From positions 62,001 to 126,000 of the forward strand of contig NZ_LMKQ01000002.1 in NCBI RefSeq assembly GCF_001421565.1: a DNA stretch of 64,000 bases, written 5' to 3'. This document shows positions 43,078 to 52,341 of the stretch, piece after piece. This DNA is from Agromyces sp. Leaf222. Lineage in GTDB: Bacteria; Actinomycetota; Actinomycetes; Actinomycetales; Microbacteriaceae. Under the pieces are notes generated by a model, which saw nothing but the letters and a program-made list of their open reading frames with translations, made no database searches and was not told where the DNA came from. Each line of letters opens with the position of its first letter. The first letter of the stretch is position 1. The position numbers and the translations under genes were made by a program.

Positions 43078-44256
43078 ATGACGGTTCATCACGAGCTGCC
43101 CACCGGCGCCGATTTCGCGACGCTGGCAGGTCCGCATCATCCGGCCATCACGATCTACGCTGCGACCTCACCGGTGGTGAACGAGCGCGAACGCGCCGAA
43201 GTCTCGGTCAAGAGCGCGTTCGATCACGCGATCGACCAGGTCAAGCAGGGCGGGGCCTCGACGGCCGACCTCGACGCCCTCCGCCGCGAGCGCGACGGCG
43301 TGCTGGGCGACTTCGGCCTCTGGGGTGCCCTGTCGCGCTCGCTCGCCATCTTCGTCGCACCGGGCTTCACCGAGGTCTTCGTGCTGCCGAACCGCCTCGA
43401 CGACGCCTGGCATGTCGGGTCGCACTTCACGCTCGGCCAGTTGCTGCGCGCACCCAGCCAGGACCAGGAGGCGTACGCGCTCACCCTCTCGTCGAACGAG
43501 TGGGCCCTCTGGCATGCGACGCCCACGGCACGTGCGACGCACCTCGAGACCGACCCGTCGCATCCGGCCAACCTCGACGCGGCGACCAACCGCGAACCCG
43601 GAGAGAACAGCCCGCGCGGCGGACAGCACGGTGACCGCGGCGAGGTCGGCGACGAGCGCGGCAAGAAGCTGCTCGACATCTACGCCAAGCGCATCGCCGA
43701 CGCCACCAAGCACGAGCTGGCCGCCCTCGACCCCGATGGGCGTGTCCCGCTCTTCGTCTTCGCCGCGGAGCCGCTGCTGAGTGCGTTCCTCGACCGGTCG
43801 CGCAACGGCCGCCGCATCGTCGGCGTCCCCGGCTCGCCCGACCGCATCACCGCCGCCGAGATCGACGCGGCCCTGCGCGAGCAGCTGGCCCGGCTCAACA
43901 TCGACGAGGCCTCGCAGGCACTCGGAACCCTCGCCGAGGGCGCCGCGGGGCGTGTCGAACGCGACCTCGCCGCGATCGCGAGGCTCGCGGCCGACGGCGC
44001 GGTCGAGATCCTCTGGTTCGACTTCACCACCTCGGTCAACGGCACGCTCGACCGCGAGACGGGCGCCGTGGAGTTCGCGGTCGCGAACGGCGACGGCGAC
44101 GCACTCGTCGACGGCACCCCGGCCGGCGACCTGCTGCCGCAACTGGCGCTGCTGGTGATCGCCAAGGGCGGCCGCGTCGTCACCGTGCGCGGTGAGGACC
44201 TCGGCGAGGGGTGGACCGGCCCGGTCGTGGCCGAGCTGCGGTTCGCGCTCGCCTGA
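43078..44256 (+). CDS. Bacterial archaeo-eukaryotic release factor (baeRF)-like protein
   Basis: A 392-residue protein resembling baeRF families: an N-terminal half with AITIYAATSPVVNERERAEV and SLAIFVAPGFTEVFVLPNRLDD, then KRIADATKHELAALDPDGRVPLF-type and the eRF1-like LIWFDF-type core (VEILWFDFTTSVNGTLD). A Gly-rich hydrophilic loop (GENSPRGGQHGDRGEVGDERG; residues about 178-200) contains a GGQ triplet in the place where eRF1 proteins have their catalytic GGQ loop. GGGGGAGGAAACGA is a strong site before the ATG. A ribosome-rescue role is inferred only. Confidence 0.7.
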   Translation: MTVHHELPTGADFATLAGPHHPAITIYAATSPVVNERERAEVSVKSAFDHAIDQVKQGGASTADLDALRRERDGVLGDFGLWGALSRSLAIFVAPGFTEVFVLPNRLDDAWHVGSHFTLGQLLRAPSQDQEAYALTLSSNEWALWHATPTARATHLETDPSHPANLDAATNREPGENSPRGGQHGDRGEVGDERGKKLLDIYAKRIADATKHELAALDPDGRVPLFVFAAEPLLSAFLDRSRNGRRIVGVPGSPDRITAAEIDAALREQLARLNIDEASQALGTLAEGAAGRVERDLAAIARLAADGAVEILWFDFTTSVNGTLDRETGAVEFAVANGDGDALVDGTPAGDLLPQLALLVIAKGGRVVTVRGEDLGEGWTGPVVAELRFALA

Positions 44257-44263
44257 GCGCGAC

Positions 44264-44288
44264 GGCGGGCTGCCTCGGGCGGCCCGCC
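44264..44288. terminator. Hairpin between convergent genes
   Basis: GGCGGGC (44264-44270) pairs with GCCCGCC (44282-44288) around an 11-base loop, eight bases after the baeRF stop and ahead of the converging gene end at 44320. It is short but GC-rich and well placed. Confidence 0.45.
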
Positions 44289-44319
44289 CGGCCGGCGGCC
44301 GGTTCTGTACGGGGCCGGC

Positions 44320-44712
44320 CTACGACGCGGTGACGGATGCCGCGGCGGACCGCCGTGCGGCACCCGCCCCGTTCCGTGCGTTCAGCCCGTCGAACTCGAC
44401 CACCGGGATCGAGAACGGCTCGCGCCACGAGAAGCGCACGACGACCTCGGTCGCGCGCTCGTCCTCGATGATCGCCTCGACGCTCGTGTCGACGAGCACG
44501 CGGGCGCTGCCGTGCGGCGCCTGCTCGCGAAGCTCGAGCCACAGGCTCTCGGGGTGCGGGACGACGCCCTGGTTCGTCGAGACGAGGGCGAGCTCCCAGC
44601 CCGCCGACGGGCAGAGGCCGAAGCCCGAGACGCGGACGACGCGTCCGCTCGAACTCGTGAAGGCGGTGGCGCTGAAGTCGTGTGGGGAGAAGTCGCAGTG
44701 AAGATCGCTCAT
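44320..44712 (-). CDS. Conserved hypothetical protein (actinobacterial)
   Basis: A 130-residue soluble protein without a recognised domain. It has a beta-rich pattern (FTSSSGRVVRVSGFGLCPSAGWELALVS condensed as VSGFGLCPSAGWELALV) followed by VLVDTSVEAIIEDERATEVVVRFSWREPF. It may be a single beta-sandwich or barrel. It is convergent with baeRF and divergent from the LLM gene. No operon partner is seen. Confidence 0.65.
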   Translation of the reverse strand: MSDLHCDFSPHDFSATAFTSSSGRVVRVSGFGLCPSAGWELALVSTNQGVVPHPESLWLELREQAPHGSARVLVDTSVEAIIEDERATEVVVRFSWREPFSIPVVEFDGLNARNGAGAARRSAAASVTAS

Positions 44713-44865
44713 CCGCTGAACGCTACGCACGACGCGGGCGCGCGACATCAGGGACAGCGCTGAGACGGGCGGGCGTCGGACGCCCGAACGCCGCACGCGA
44801 CATCCGACGCCCGAGCGCCGCCACCGGCATCCGCTCGGCCATCGCGGCGGCATAGGCTGGCTCGC

Positions 44866-45867
44866 ATGCGTTTCGGAATGTTCATCCCCCAGGGCTGGCG
44901 CCACGACCTCGTCGACATCGACCCGGCCGAGCACTGGCAGACCATGCACGACCTCGCCGCGCACGCCGATGCGCCCGACTCCGGCTGGGAGTCGATCTGG
45001 GTCTACGACCACTTCCACACGGTGCCGGTGCCGAGCGAGACCGAGGCGACCCACGAGGCGTGGACCCTCATGGCGGCGTTCGCCGCGTCGACCTCGCGCG
45101 TGCGCCTCGGGCAGATGTGCACCTGCGTCGCGTACCGCAACCCCGCCTACCTCGCGAAGATCGCCGCGACCGTCGACCTCATCTCGGGCGGACGAACCGA
45201 GATGGGCATCGGCGCCGGCTGGTACGAGCACGAGTGGCTCGCGTACGGCTACGGGTTCCCCGACGCACCCGCCCGGCTGCGAGCGCTCCGCGAGGGCGTC
45301 GAGGTCATGCACCAGGCCTGGACCACCGGCCGGGCGACCCTCGACGGCGAGTTCTGGCAGATCGACGACGCCATCGTGCAGCCCAAGCCCCTGCAGCAGG
45401 GCGGCATCCCGATGTGGATCGCCGGCGGCGGCGAGAAGGTCACGCTGAAGATCGCGGCGAAGTACGCGAGCTACACGAACTTCAACGGCGGCGCCGAGGT
45501 CTTCAGCCAGAAGAGCGAGATCCTGCGCGGCCACGCCGAGACGCTCGGCCGCGATTTCGACTCGATCGTGCGCAGCTCGAACTTCAACACGGTCGTCGGC
45601 ACCGATGCCGCGGACGTCGAGCGCCGCCTCGCCGTCATCGAGGCTCGCGTCGCGCCGTACCTCGGCCAGGCCGGCACCGAACGGTACCTGCAGGGCATGC
45701 ACTCCGACGAGTCGCTCGTCGGCACCGTGAGCGAGGTCGTCGCCAAGCTCGAGCAGCGCCGCGACCTGGGTCTGGGCTACGCGATCCACTACATGCCCGA
45801 GCTCGCGTACGACCGCAGCGGGCTCGAGCTGTTCGAGGCCGAGGTCATCCCGGCGCTGGCCGACTAG
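44866..45867 (+). CDS. F420-dependent LLM-class oxidoreductase
   Basis: A 333-residue TIM-barrel enzyme. It begins MRFGMFIPQGW and has WESIWVYDHFHTVP, VRLGQMCTCVAYRNPAYLAKIAATVD, GGRTEMGIGAGWYEHEWLAYGYGFP and VQPKPLQQGGIPMWIAGGGE, a strong F420-LLM pattern. It uses the deazaflavin F420; the substrate is unknown. The presence of F420 enzymes supports an actinobacterial host. Confidence 0.9.
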   Translation: MRFGMFIPQGWRHDLVDIDPAEHWQTMHDLAAHADAPDSGWESIWVYDHFHTVPVPSETEATHEAWTLMAAFAASTSRVRLGQMCTCVAYRNPAYLAKIAATVDLISGGRTEMGIGAGWYEHEWLAYGYGFPDAPARLRALREGVEVMHQAWTTGRATLDGEFWQIDDAIVQPKPLQQGGIPMWIAGGGEKVTLKIAAKYASYTNFNGGAEVFSQKSEILRGHAETLGRDFDSIVRSSNFNTVVGTDAADVERRLAVIEARVAPYLGQAGTERYLQGMHSDESLVGTVSEVVAKLEQRRDLGLGYAIHYMPELAYDRSGLELFEAEVIPALAD

Positions 45868-45955
45868 GGTTCGGCCCGCGGGGCGGGAGGAGCTCGCGCG
45901 CACGGGCGGAAGGTACGGCGTTCGGCGTCCTCCGCAGCGTGCGTTCTCCTCCCGC

Positions 45956-45991
45956 GGGTCGAGTGCGGGGTCGAGTGCGGGGTCGAGTGCG
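45956..45991. repeat. 12-bp tandem repeat, three exact copies
   Basis: GGGTCGAGTGCG occurs three times head to tail between the LLM gene and the next gene. It has no visible coding role. It may be a slippage product or protein-binding iterons, since it is 89 bases before the next start. Confidence 0.85.
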
Positions 45992-46079
45992 GAGTTGTGC
46001 GCCGGCCGTCGGCAGCGGCCGAGGCTGGCGCCCCGCCTCCCCTGCATGATGCACTGGAGCTCTGGGGAGGGAGCTTCCG

Positions 46080-46988
46080 ATGCGATGGCAGCCGGATGTC
46101 GCGCGCGGCGCGTGGATCGCGGAGCGGCTCGACGCCGGCGCCCTCACGGCGTCGATGCACTCCGTCGTGCCGCGAGGGTTCGCCGCCTACGCGCGCATCT
46201 TCCATCCGCTCGAGGGGCAGCGGCCCATCGGGATGACGTGGCAGGAGCTGCGCCGCGACCCCGAGCACTGGCCGCGCGGGTGGGAGCAGCGGTCGACGAC
46301 CTGGCGGTCGCTCGCCCGCGAACTCGGCGTGACGTGGCATCCGCTCGTGCAGTGGGAGTCGATCGTGCGCGCGAGCGGCGAGGACGGCAGATGGAACGGC
46401 GTTCCCGGGCTCGACGGCTGGCGCTACGGCGATCCGATGACGGGGTCGCCCGGAACGCCGGCGTTCGCGACGATCGCACGCGTGCTCGAACGCCATACCG
46501 CGACCCCGGATGCCGGACAGGCGGCCGTCTGGGAGGGGCACGGAGGCCTCTTCTCGAACGACGGCGTCTCGGTGCTCAGGTGGTTCGCCGACGACGAGGT
46601 GGAGTCCGAGCGCGACTCCGACGCCGAGCCCTCCGCGGCGCCGCCCCTCGGGCCCGAGGTCGACGCCGGGCCGCGCCTGGAGCTTCCGGCGCGGTCGCAT
46701 GTGCTGTTCGACGCCGGAGTCGGCGAGCTGACCGACGACTCGTGGCCGGAGCGCGCGCCATGGACGCGTGATGCGGGGCCGTGGTCGGTCACGCCGAGCC
46801 TCGTCTGGCCCGACGACCGCGCGTGGGTGCTCGTCGGCGAGGTCGACTACGACTCGACGATCGTCGCGGGCAACGCCGAGCTCGTGGCCCAGCTGCTCGA
46901 CACGCCTGGGCTCGAGGTCGAGGAGATCCCCGAGGGCGCCGACCTCAGCTCGACGGGCGACGCGCTGAACGGCCCGCGCGGCGGGTAG
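46080..46988 (+). CDS. Hypothetical actinobacterial protein
   Basis: A 302-residue protein not recognised by family. The N-terminal part is Trp/Arg-rich (MRWQPDVARGAWIAERLD, HPLEGQRPIGMTWQEL, WPRGWEQRSTTWRSL). The middle has an acidic Ala/Pro-rich stretch (residues about 178-200) and the C-terminal part has SLVWPDDRAWVLVGEVDYDSTIVAGNAEL, with a final acidic segment. It looks soluble and two-domain. A GGGAGGGAGC site precedes the ATG. Confidence 0.7.
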   Translation: MRWQPDVARGAWIAERLDAGALTASMHSVVPRGFAAYARIFHPLEGQRPIGMTWQELRRDPEHWPRGWEQRSTTWRSLARELGVTWHPLVQWESIVRASGEDGRWNGVPGLDGWRYGDPMTGSPGTPAFATIARVLERHTATPDAGQAAVWEGHGGLFSNDGVSVLRWFADDEVESERDSDAEPSAAPPLGPEVDAGPRLELPARSHVLFDAGVGELTDDSWPERAPWTRDAGPWSVTPSLVWPDDRAWVLVGEVDYDSTIVAGNAELVAQLLDTPGLEVEEIPEGADLSSTGDALNGPRGG

Positions 46989-47024
46989 GCCTGCGCCCGC
47001 GCCGCCGCGCGAGCCACGTGCGGG

Positions 47025-47300
47025 CTACGCGGCGATGGCCTCGTCGAGCTTCTCGGCCAGCTCGGCGTCGGTCGGCTCGGTGAAGTGCGTGCCGTCGGGG
47101 AACACGACCACGGGGATCCGCGTGCGGCCCGAGATCGCCTTCGCGCGGTCGGCGCCGTCGAGCTCGACCTCGAGGTCGACGTAGTCGTAGTCGACGCCGC
47201 GGCCGTCGAGCAGCGCCTTCGAGCGACGGCAGTCGATGCACCACTCGGCGCCGTACATCGTGATGCGGGCAGGGTTCAGGTCAGAAGAGGGGGAGGTCAT
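47025..47300 (-). CDS. Mycoredoxin / glutaredoxin-like protein
   Basis: A 91-residue thioredoxin-fold protein with ITMYGAEWCIDCRRSKALLD, a CIDC active site, and the cis-Pro loop RIPVVVFPDGTHFTEP. Mycoredoxins reduce mycothiol mixed disulfides in actinobacteria. It stands alone. The CIDC motif differs from the CGYC or CPYC of well-studied members. Confidence 0.87.
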   Translation of the reverse strand: MTSPSSDLNPARITMYGAEWCIDCRRSKALLDGRGVDYDYVDLEVELDGADRAKAISGRTRIPVVVFPDGTHFTEPTDAELAEKLDEAIAA

Positions 47301-47417
47301 ACAGAGAACCTACGTTCCGCGGCTGAGTGGTATTCCCAGCATGAATGGCCCCAGCATGGAACGACGGATGCCGCAACGGGGGTGCGGCGGACACGCGGGC
47401 GGTGACAGACTCGCCGC

Positions 47418-47846
47418 ATGCGATTCGAGTCGACGATGTTCCAGACCGGAAACAACACCGGCATCGAGGTGCCCGAGCACGTGATCGAGGAGCTCGGCGC
47501 CGGACGCAAGCCCCCCGTCGTCGTCACGGTCAACGGCTACGAGTACCGCAGCACGGTCGCCGTGATGGGCGGGCGCTACCTGATCGCGTTCAGCGCCGAC
47601 AAGCGTGCGGCGACCGGCATCGAGGGCGGCGACGCGATCGTGGTCGACCTCGAGGTCGACACGGCTCCGCGCACGGTCGAGGTGCCGTCGGACCTGGGCG
47701 CGGCGCTCGCGACGGCCGGTCTTCGCGACGCGTTCGATGCGCTGTCGCCGAGCGCGCGCAAGGCGCACGTGACGAGCGTCGAATCGGCCAAGGCCCCCGA
47801 GACCCGGCAGCGCCGCGTCGATGCCGTCATCGCCAAGCTCGGCTGA
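47418..47846 (+). CDS. DUF1905 / YdeI-associated domain protein
   Basis: A 142-residue protein. Residues 1-95 form a DUF1905 barrel (FESTMFQTGNNTGIEVPEHVIEEL, VTVNGYEYRSTVAVMGGRYLI, GDAIVVDLEVDTAPRTVEVP). Residues about 96-142 form the OmdA/YdeI C-terminal helical part (AFDALSPSARKAHVTSVESAK, ETRQRRVDAVIAKL). The role is unknown. It is a distant relative of the protein at 21357. Confidence 0.83.
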   Translation: MRFESTMFQTGNNTGIEVPEHVIEELGAGRKPPVVVTVNGYEYRSTVAVMGGRYLIAFSADKRAATGIEGGDAIVVDLEVDTAPRTVEVPSDLGAALATAGLRDAFDALSPSARKAHVTSVESAKAPETRQRRVDAVIAKLG

Positions 47847-47880
47847 CGCGGTTCGCGCGGCTGACGGGCCGGCCCGCCAC

Positions 47881-50800
47881 TCAGGCCACCGGCCTCAGCT
47901 CGCCGCCGGTCGCTGCGGTGCGACGTTCGACGCCCGTCCGGTCGGCGCCTACGAGCCGCACGAACGCGCTGAGCTGCGCGACGCCCGCGGGCGTGTACGG
48001 CAGCGCGTCGAGCAGGCCGGGGGAGTAGAGCAGGTACGCCGCCCACTTCGCGCGTGAGATGGCCACGTTGAGCCGGTTCTTCAGCAGCAGGAACTCCACG
48101 CCGCGCGGCGCGGAGGTCGCGCTCGACGCGGCGAGCGAGACGATCGCGACCGCGGCCTCCTGACCCTGGAACTTGTCGACCGTGCCGACGGGAACGTCGG
48201 GGAACCCGGCGTCGTCGATGGCCTGCCGCACGAGGGTGAGCTGGGCGTTGTAGGGGGTGACCACGATGAGGTCGCGCTGTTCGAGCGGGCGGCCGCGCGC
48301 GGCATCGGGATCGGTCGGATCGACCCAGGTGCGCCCGAGCAGCGCTTCGACGTGCGCGACGACGGCGTCGGCCTCTTCGGCGGAGGCGACGGTGTTGCCC
48401 TCGTGCGCGACCGGCACGGGGGTGAGCCCGGGGTGCACGCCGTCGAGCGAGCGGGTCGACGCGACCTCGTGCGAGTGCAGCTCGCCCTCGTACGAGAGGC
48501 GCGATACGGGGGCGGCGACCGCGGGGTGCATGCGACGGCTCTCGGCGAGGAAGAAGCCGAACTCGGCCGGCAGCACGTCGTGGCCGTCGGCGATCCAGCC
48601 GAGGGCCGAGGTGTCGACCGGCTCGAGGTGGATGCCCTGGCTCACCTGCGGCAGCTGCTGGGGGTCGCCGAGCAGCAGCAGGTTCCGGGCGGAGACCGCC
48701 GCGGCGATCGTCGAGGCGAGCGAGAACTGGCCTGCCTCGTCGATGACGAGCAGGTCGAGCGACGCGCGGGGCACGCGCTCGTCGTTGGCGAAGTCCCAGG
48801 CGGTGCCGCCGATCACGAACCCGGTGCGGGCGTGCGCCTCGGCGAACTGGGCGAGCCCGTTGCGCTTCTTGTCGAGCCGTGTGTAGGCGTGATCGGCGGT
48901 GTCGCCGTCTTTCGGGGCCTTGCCCACGAGGTCGGGCGCGAGCCCGGCGCGGATCGTGGCGTCGAGCACGTTCTCGACTACGGCGTGCGACTGGGCGACG
49001 ACGCCGACCTTCCACCCGTGCCGGGCGACGAGCGCGGCGATGACGTGCGAGGCGACGTAGGTCTTGCCCGTGCCGGGAGGGCCCTGCACGGCGAGGTAGG
49101 AGTCGTCGAGCTGCTGCAGGCCCGCGGTGACGGCGGCGACGTAGTCGTGGTGGGCCGCGAGGCTCGCGCTCGCGGCGAGGCCGAGGCCGTCGCGCGTGCG
49201 GGGAGCTGTTCGCCGAAGGAGATCGACGGCGGGGCTCTTCGGCCAGCGCGGCCAGGTGCGGAGGAGCTGCTCGGCCCAGCCGGCGATGGCGCCCTTCTGG
49301 CGGCCGGCGGCGGGCGGCGGCCCGGGCACGACGGCCATCGGCAGCCCCGACCAGGTCTCGCCGTCGACGGCGAACTCCTCGACGACCACGCCGTCGTCGA
49401 GCACCTCGACGACCCTCACCCCACGTGCCGTGCGGGCGCCGGGCCGCTGGGGCCGCCCTCCGCTGAACGGCGCGGGCGAGGCGTAGAGCACGTTGACCTC
49501 GCCGCCCACCGAGAACCGCGAACCGGGGGCGATGCGCCCGAGCAGCCGCACATGGCGTCGCTCGGCCCGCTTGCCCTCTTCGACGAACCAGGGCTCGACC
49601 ACGGCGGATGCCGCGGGGTCGACGACGAGTACGTCGCGGTGCTCCTCCCATGCCTCGAGCGGCTGCTCGAGACGGAAGTAGTGCGCCCACCAGAAGCTCT
49701 TGGCCTCGCGGTCGTGGTAGTCGATCGCGGCGGCCGCGAGCGCGAGCGCCGTGTGGTCGGCGTCGCGCGAGGGGTCGTCGCGCGGACCGGCGAGCTGCTG
49801 CAGGTGCAGGGCGATCGGCGACGGCTCGGCGACCTTGCCCTCGGCCTTCAACGCCTCGATCAGCTCGGACTCGGGCACCGACGGCACGCCGGCCTCGCGG
49901 GCGAGCGCGAGCAGCCAGTCGCGGAGCCGCAGCGTGGACACGCAGTCGTAGCGGTTGTAGTCGGCGAGGTCGTCGAGCACGTGCTGCGCGGCCTCCTCGC
50001 CCGACAGCCCGGTGACCGGGTCGAGGCCGCCGTTCGCGAGCAGGTCGCGAGCCCGCACGTACTCGAGGATCGAGTCGCCGCCGGACTTCACCTCGGCCTC
50101 GCGCAGCTCGTCGCCCATGTAGAGCGGCTCGAGCTTCTTGATCGAGTACGAGCGGCTGCCGACGCGCACCGCCCGCTTCACGATGGGGTAGAGGTCGACG
50201 AACACCCCGTCGCGCAGCAGCCGGTCGACCTCGACCTCGCGCACGCCGTGGCGTGCGGCGATCGAGAGCAGGTGCGCTTTCTCGTAGTTGGCGTAGTGGT
50301 AGATGTGCAGGTTCGGATGCGCGGCGCGGCGGGCGGCCACGAGGTCGAGGAACCGCTCGAGCGCGACCTTCTCCTCTGCGAAGCTGTGCGCCCAGAGCGG
50401 GGTGAACGCCTCGTCGACGTCGACCATGCCGAACAGGTAGTCGATGCCCCAGTCGCGCGCCGGACCCTCGGTGTAGAGCGGGTCGCCCTCGAAGTCGAAG
50501 AAGAGGTCGCCCGCGTCGGGCTCGGGGATCGCCGCGAGCGCCGACGGGTCGCGCACGTCGACCGGGGGCGGCAGCGGCGGGTCGTCGGGGGAGCGGGTGC
50601 CCGCGGCGTCTGCTGCGCTGAGCGCCGCCTCGGCCTCGAGCTGCAGCCGCGCCTGCACCCGCAGGTTCGCGAGGGTCGCGTCGAGCACGCCGGCAACGGG
50701 GGCGTCGGATGCCGCGAGCGCGTCGATCGTCGTGATGCCGGCCTCGGCGAGGGCGCCGCGCTGCGTCACGCGGAGCCCGGCGACCAGCAGCACGTCGCGG

Positions 50801-51495
50801 TGCGCCTGCACCTCGAGGTCGCAGGTGGCGCAGCGGCCGTCGAGGCCGTAGCGGGGATCGCCCCACGCCACCGGGGCGGTGTCGGCGAGGCGCTCGGCGA
50901 TGACGCGCTCGAGCCGGTCGCGGCGCAGCCGGTAGACGGGCGCGATGTCGTCGAGGCGGTGCGTGCTCGTGGTGCCGTCGCCGAGCAGCAGCTCGACGGT
51001 GTCGGCCCGTGGCACGCCGATGCGGTCGAGCTGCTCGGCGTAGGCGGCGAGCTGCAGCAGCGCCGTGACCTTCGCGCGGCGGGCGAGCTTGCTGTCCTGC
51101 ACGAGGTAGCGGCCGTCGGGCTGCCGGACGATGAAGTCGGCGAACCCGATGAAGCCGTCGTCGGCGAACGTCGCCTGGAACACGACCCGTGCGCCCGCGG
51201 CGAACGCGGCGTTCGTCGCCTCGACCGCCGCGGCGACGGCGGCGGCGTCGCGCACCGACGACCGCTCGATCTCGACGACGCCGGTGCCGAACTGTTCGCG
51301 GTAGCGCTCGAGCACGCGCAGTTCGTGCGCGTCGCCCATGCGCCCCGATCGCTCGAGCATGGCGTCTTCGGGATCGGGCACGGCCTCGATGCGGCCGAGC
51401 TTGGCGTCGAGTGCGCGCAGGAACGCGAACTCGCATTCGGACGCCTTCTTGAGGTCGCTCGCGCTCGTGACCACCGTGCCTTCGACCAGGTACAT
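47881..51495 (-). CDS. TM0106-family RecB-like nuclease fused to superfamily-1 helicase
   Basis: A 1204-residue multidomain protein. Residues about 1-260 carry a RecB-like nuclease (FADFIVRQPDGRYLVQDSKLA, LLQLAAYAEQLDRIG). A CATC cysteine pair lies near 230. Residues about 330-530 resemble an RNase H-like exonuclease (LFFDFEGDPLYTEGPARDWG). From about 780 there is an SF1B helicase: VQGPPGTGKTYVASHV (Walker A), LVIDEAGQFSLAS, LLLGDPQQLPQVSQG, VGTVDKFQGQEAAVA and RLNVAISRAKWAAYL. It probably processes DNA ends or RNA-DNA. It stands alone; its length fits actinobacterial homologues. Confidence 0.87.
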   Translation of the reverse strand: MYLVEGTVVTSASDLKKASECEFAFLRALDAKLGRIEAVPDPEDAMLERSGRMGDAHELRVLERYREQFGTGVVEIERSSVRDAAAVAAAVEATNAAFAAGARVVFQATFADDGFIGFADFIVRQPDGRYLVQDSKLARRAKVTALLQLAAYAEQLDRIGVPRADTVELLLGDGTTSTHRLDDIAPVYRLRRDRLERVIAERLADTAPVAWGDPRYGLDGRCATCDLEVQAHRDVLLVAGLRVTQRGALAEAGITTIDALAASDAPVAGVLDATLANLRVQARLQLEAEAALSAADAAGTRSPDDPPLPPPVDVRDPSALAAIPEPDAGDLFFDFEGDPLYTEGPARDWGIDYLFGMVDVDEAFTPLWAHSFAEEKVALERFLDLVAARRAAHPNLHIYHYANYEKAHLLSIAARHGVREVEVDRLLRDGVFVDLYPIVKRAVRVGSRSYSIKKLEPLYMGDELREAEVKSGGDSILEYVRARDLLANGGLDPVTGLSGEEAAQHVLDDLADYNRYDCVSTLRLRDWLLALAREAGVPSVPESELIEALKAEGKVAEPSPIALHLQQLAGPRDDPSRDADHTALALAAAAIDYHDREAKSFWWAHYFRLEQPLEAWEEHRDVLVVDPAASAVVEPWFVEEGKRAERRHVRLLGRIAPGSRFSVGGEVNVLYASPAPFSGGRPQRPGARTARGVRVVEVLDDGVVVEEFAVDGETWSGLPMAVVPGPPPAAGRQKGAIAGWAEQLLRTWPRWPKSPAVDLLRRTAPRTRDGLGLAASASLAAHHDYVAAVTAGLQQLDDSYLAVQGPPGTGKTYVASHVIAALVARHGWKVGVVAQSHAVVENVLDATIRAGLAPDLVGKAPKDGDTADHAYTRLDKKRNGLAQFAEAHARTGFVIGGTAWDFANDERVPRASLDLLVIDEAGQFSLASTIAAAVSARNLLLLGDPQQLPQVSQGIHLEPVDTSALGWIADGHDVLPAEFGFFLAESRRMHPAVAAPVSRLSYEGELHSHEVASTRSLDGVHPGLTPVPVAHEGNTVASAEEADAVVAHVEALLGRTWVDPTDPDAARGRPLEQRDLIVVTPYNAQLTLVRQAIDDAGFPDVPVGTVDKFQGQEAAVAIVSLAASSATSAPRGVEFLLLKNRLNVAISRAKWAAYLLYSPGLLDALPYTPAGVAQLSAFVRLVGADRTGVERRTAATGGELRPVA

Positions 51496-51608
51496 CGGGC
51501 CCCCTTCGCGTGATGCCGTGCCTCAACGGTAGCCGCGGCATCCGACATCGAACCGGGAGATCGCGGTGCCGGATGCCGCGTGGCGGCGCCGAGCCGATGT
51601 CTCCGCCG

Positions 51609-52235
51609 CTACGGCCCCGAGAGCGCTCCGCGCTGGACGCCGAGCATGCCCTCGACGGCCTCGCCGAGGCGAGATCCGCGGTCGGCGGCCTGCCCCCACC
51701 GCACGAGGGCGTGGGCGTTCAGGCCGTCGATCATGCCGAGGAGCTGCCAGGCGACGGAGGCCGCGTCATCCGTCACGAACTCCCCCGCCTCGATGCCCGC
51801 GGTGACGATGCCGTGCAGGAACGCCTGCCAGTCGTCCATCTCGTCGCGCACGCGCTGGGCGAGGGCCTCGTTGCGGCGGCCCATGGCCCAGGCCTCGACC
51901 CAGATCACGGTGACGTCGTCGCGCGTGCCGTCGAGCAGGGTGTCGAGCAGGTGCGCGAGTTGCGCGCGCGGGGTCTCGAGTGGGGCTACGAGCGAGCCCA
52001 CCTCGACGAGCTCGGTCGCGACGATGGTGCCGAAGGTGCGCGCGATCAGGGCGTCCATGTTCGGCTCGTAGTGCGCGACGAGCGCGGGGGCGACGTCGAT
52101 GCGTGCGGCGATGCTGCGCAGGGTGACCGCGTAGAGGCCCTGCTCGAGGGCGACGTCGCGCGCGGCATCCGCGATCTCGGCCGATCGTTCGGCCGGGGTC
52201 TTGCGGGCGGCCTTCTTGCGGACCGGTCTTGACAT
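51609..52235 (-). CDS. TetR-family regulator (BetI-like) of the adjacent operon
   Basis: A 208-residue TetR protein. The helix-turn-helix is VTLRSIAARIDVAPALVAHYEPNMDAL condensed around IAARIDVAPALVAHYE (residues about 35-55). The C-terminal domain ends in MLGVQRGALSGP. It is divergent from the permease gene and separated by a 106-base region with a perfect palindromic operator. It probably represses both and is released by the transported compound or its product. Confidence 0.88.
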   Translation of the reverse strand: MSRPVRKKAARKTPAERSAEIADAARDVALEQGLYAVTLRSIAARIDVAPALVAHYEPNMDALIARTFGTIVATELVEVGSLVAPLETPRAQLAHLLDTLLDGTRDDVTVIWVEAWAMGRRNEALAQRVRDEMDDWQAFLHGIVTAGIEAGEFVTDDAASVAWQLLGMIDGLNAHALVRWGQAADRGSRLGEAVEGMLGVQRGALSGP

Positions 52236-52267
52236 GGTGACCTCGTGTCGGTAGCGTCGCTGCAACT

Positions 52268-52287
52268 TATTGATCGTCTGATCAATA
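52268..52287. promoter_or_regulatory. Palindromic operator between TetR gene and permease gene
   Basis: TATTGATC (52268-52275) and GATCAATA (52280-52287) are exact inverted repeats around GTCT. It is AT-rich and central to the divergent region, 33 bases from the TetR start and 55 from the permease start. It is a fitting site for the BetI-like regulator. Confidence 0.75.
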
Positions 52288-52341
52288 GTAGATCGAGTCC
52301 CCGATCCTGTCGAGAGATCGACGAGCAGAGAGTCCTCAACG

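Noticed and set aside
47576..51541. Second long frame overlapping the nuclease-helicase gene on the same strand
   Set aside because: It is a frame-shifted reading of the real gene, with Arg-rich composition and no motifs; the 1204-residue frame holds all helicase motifs.
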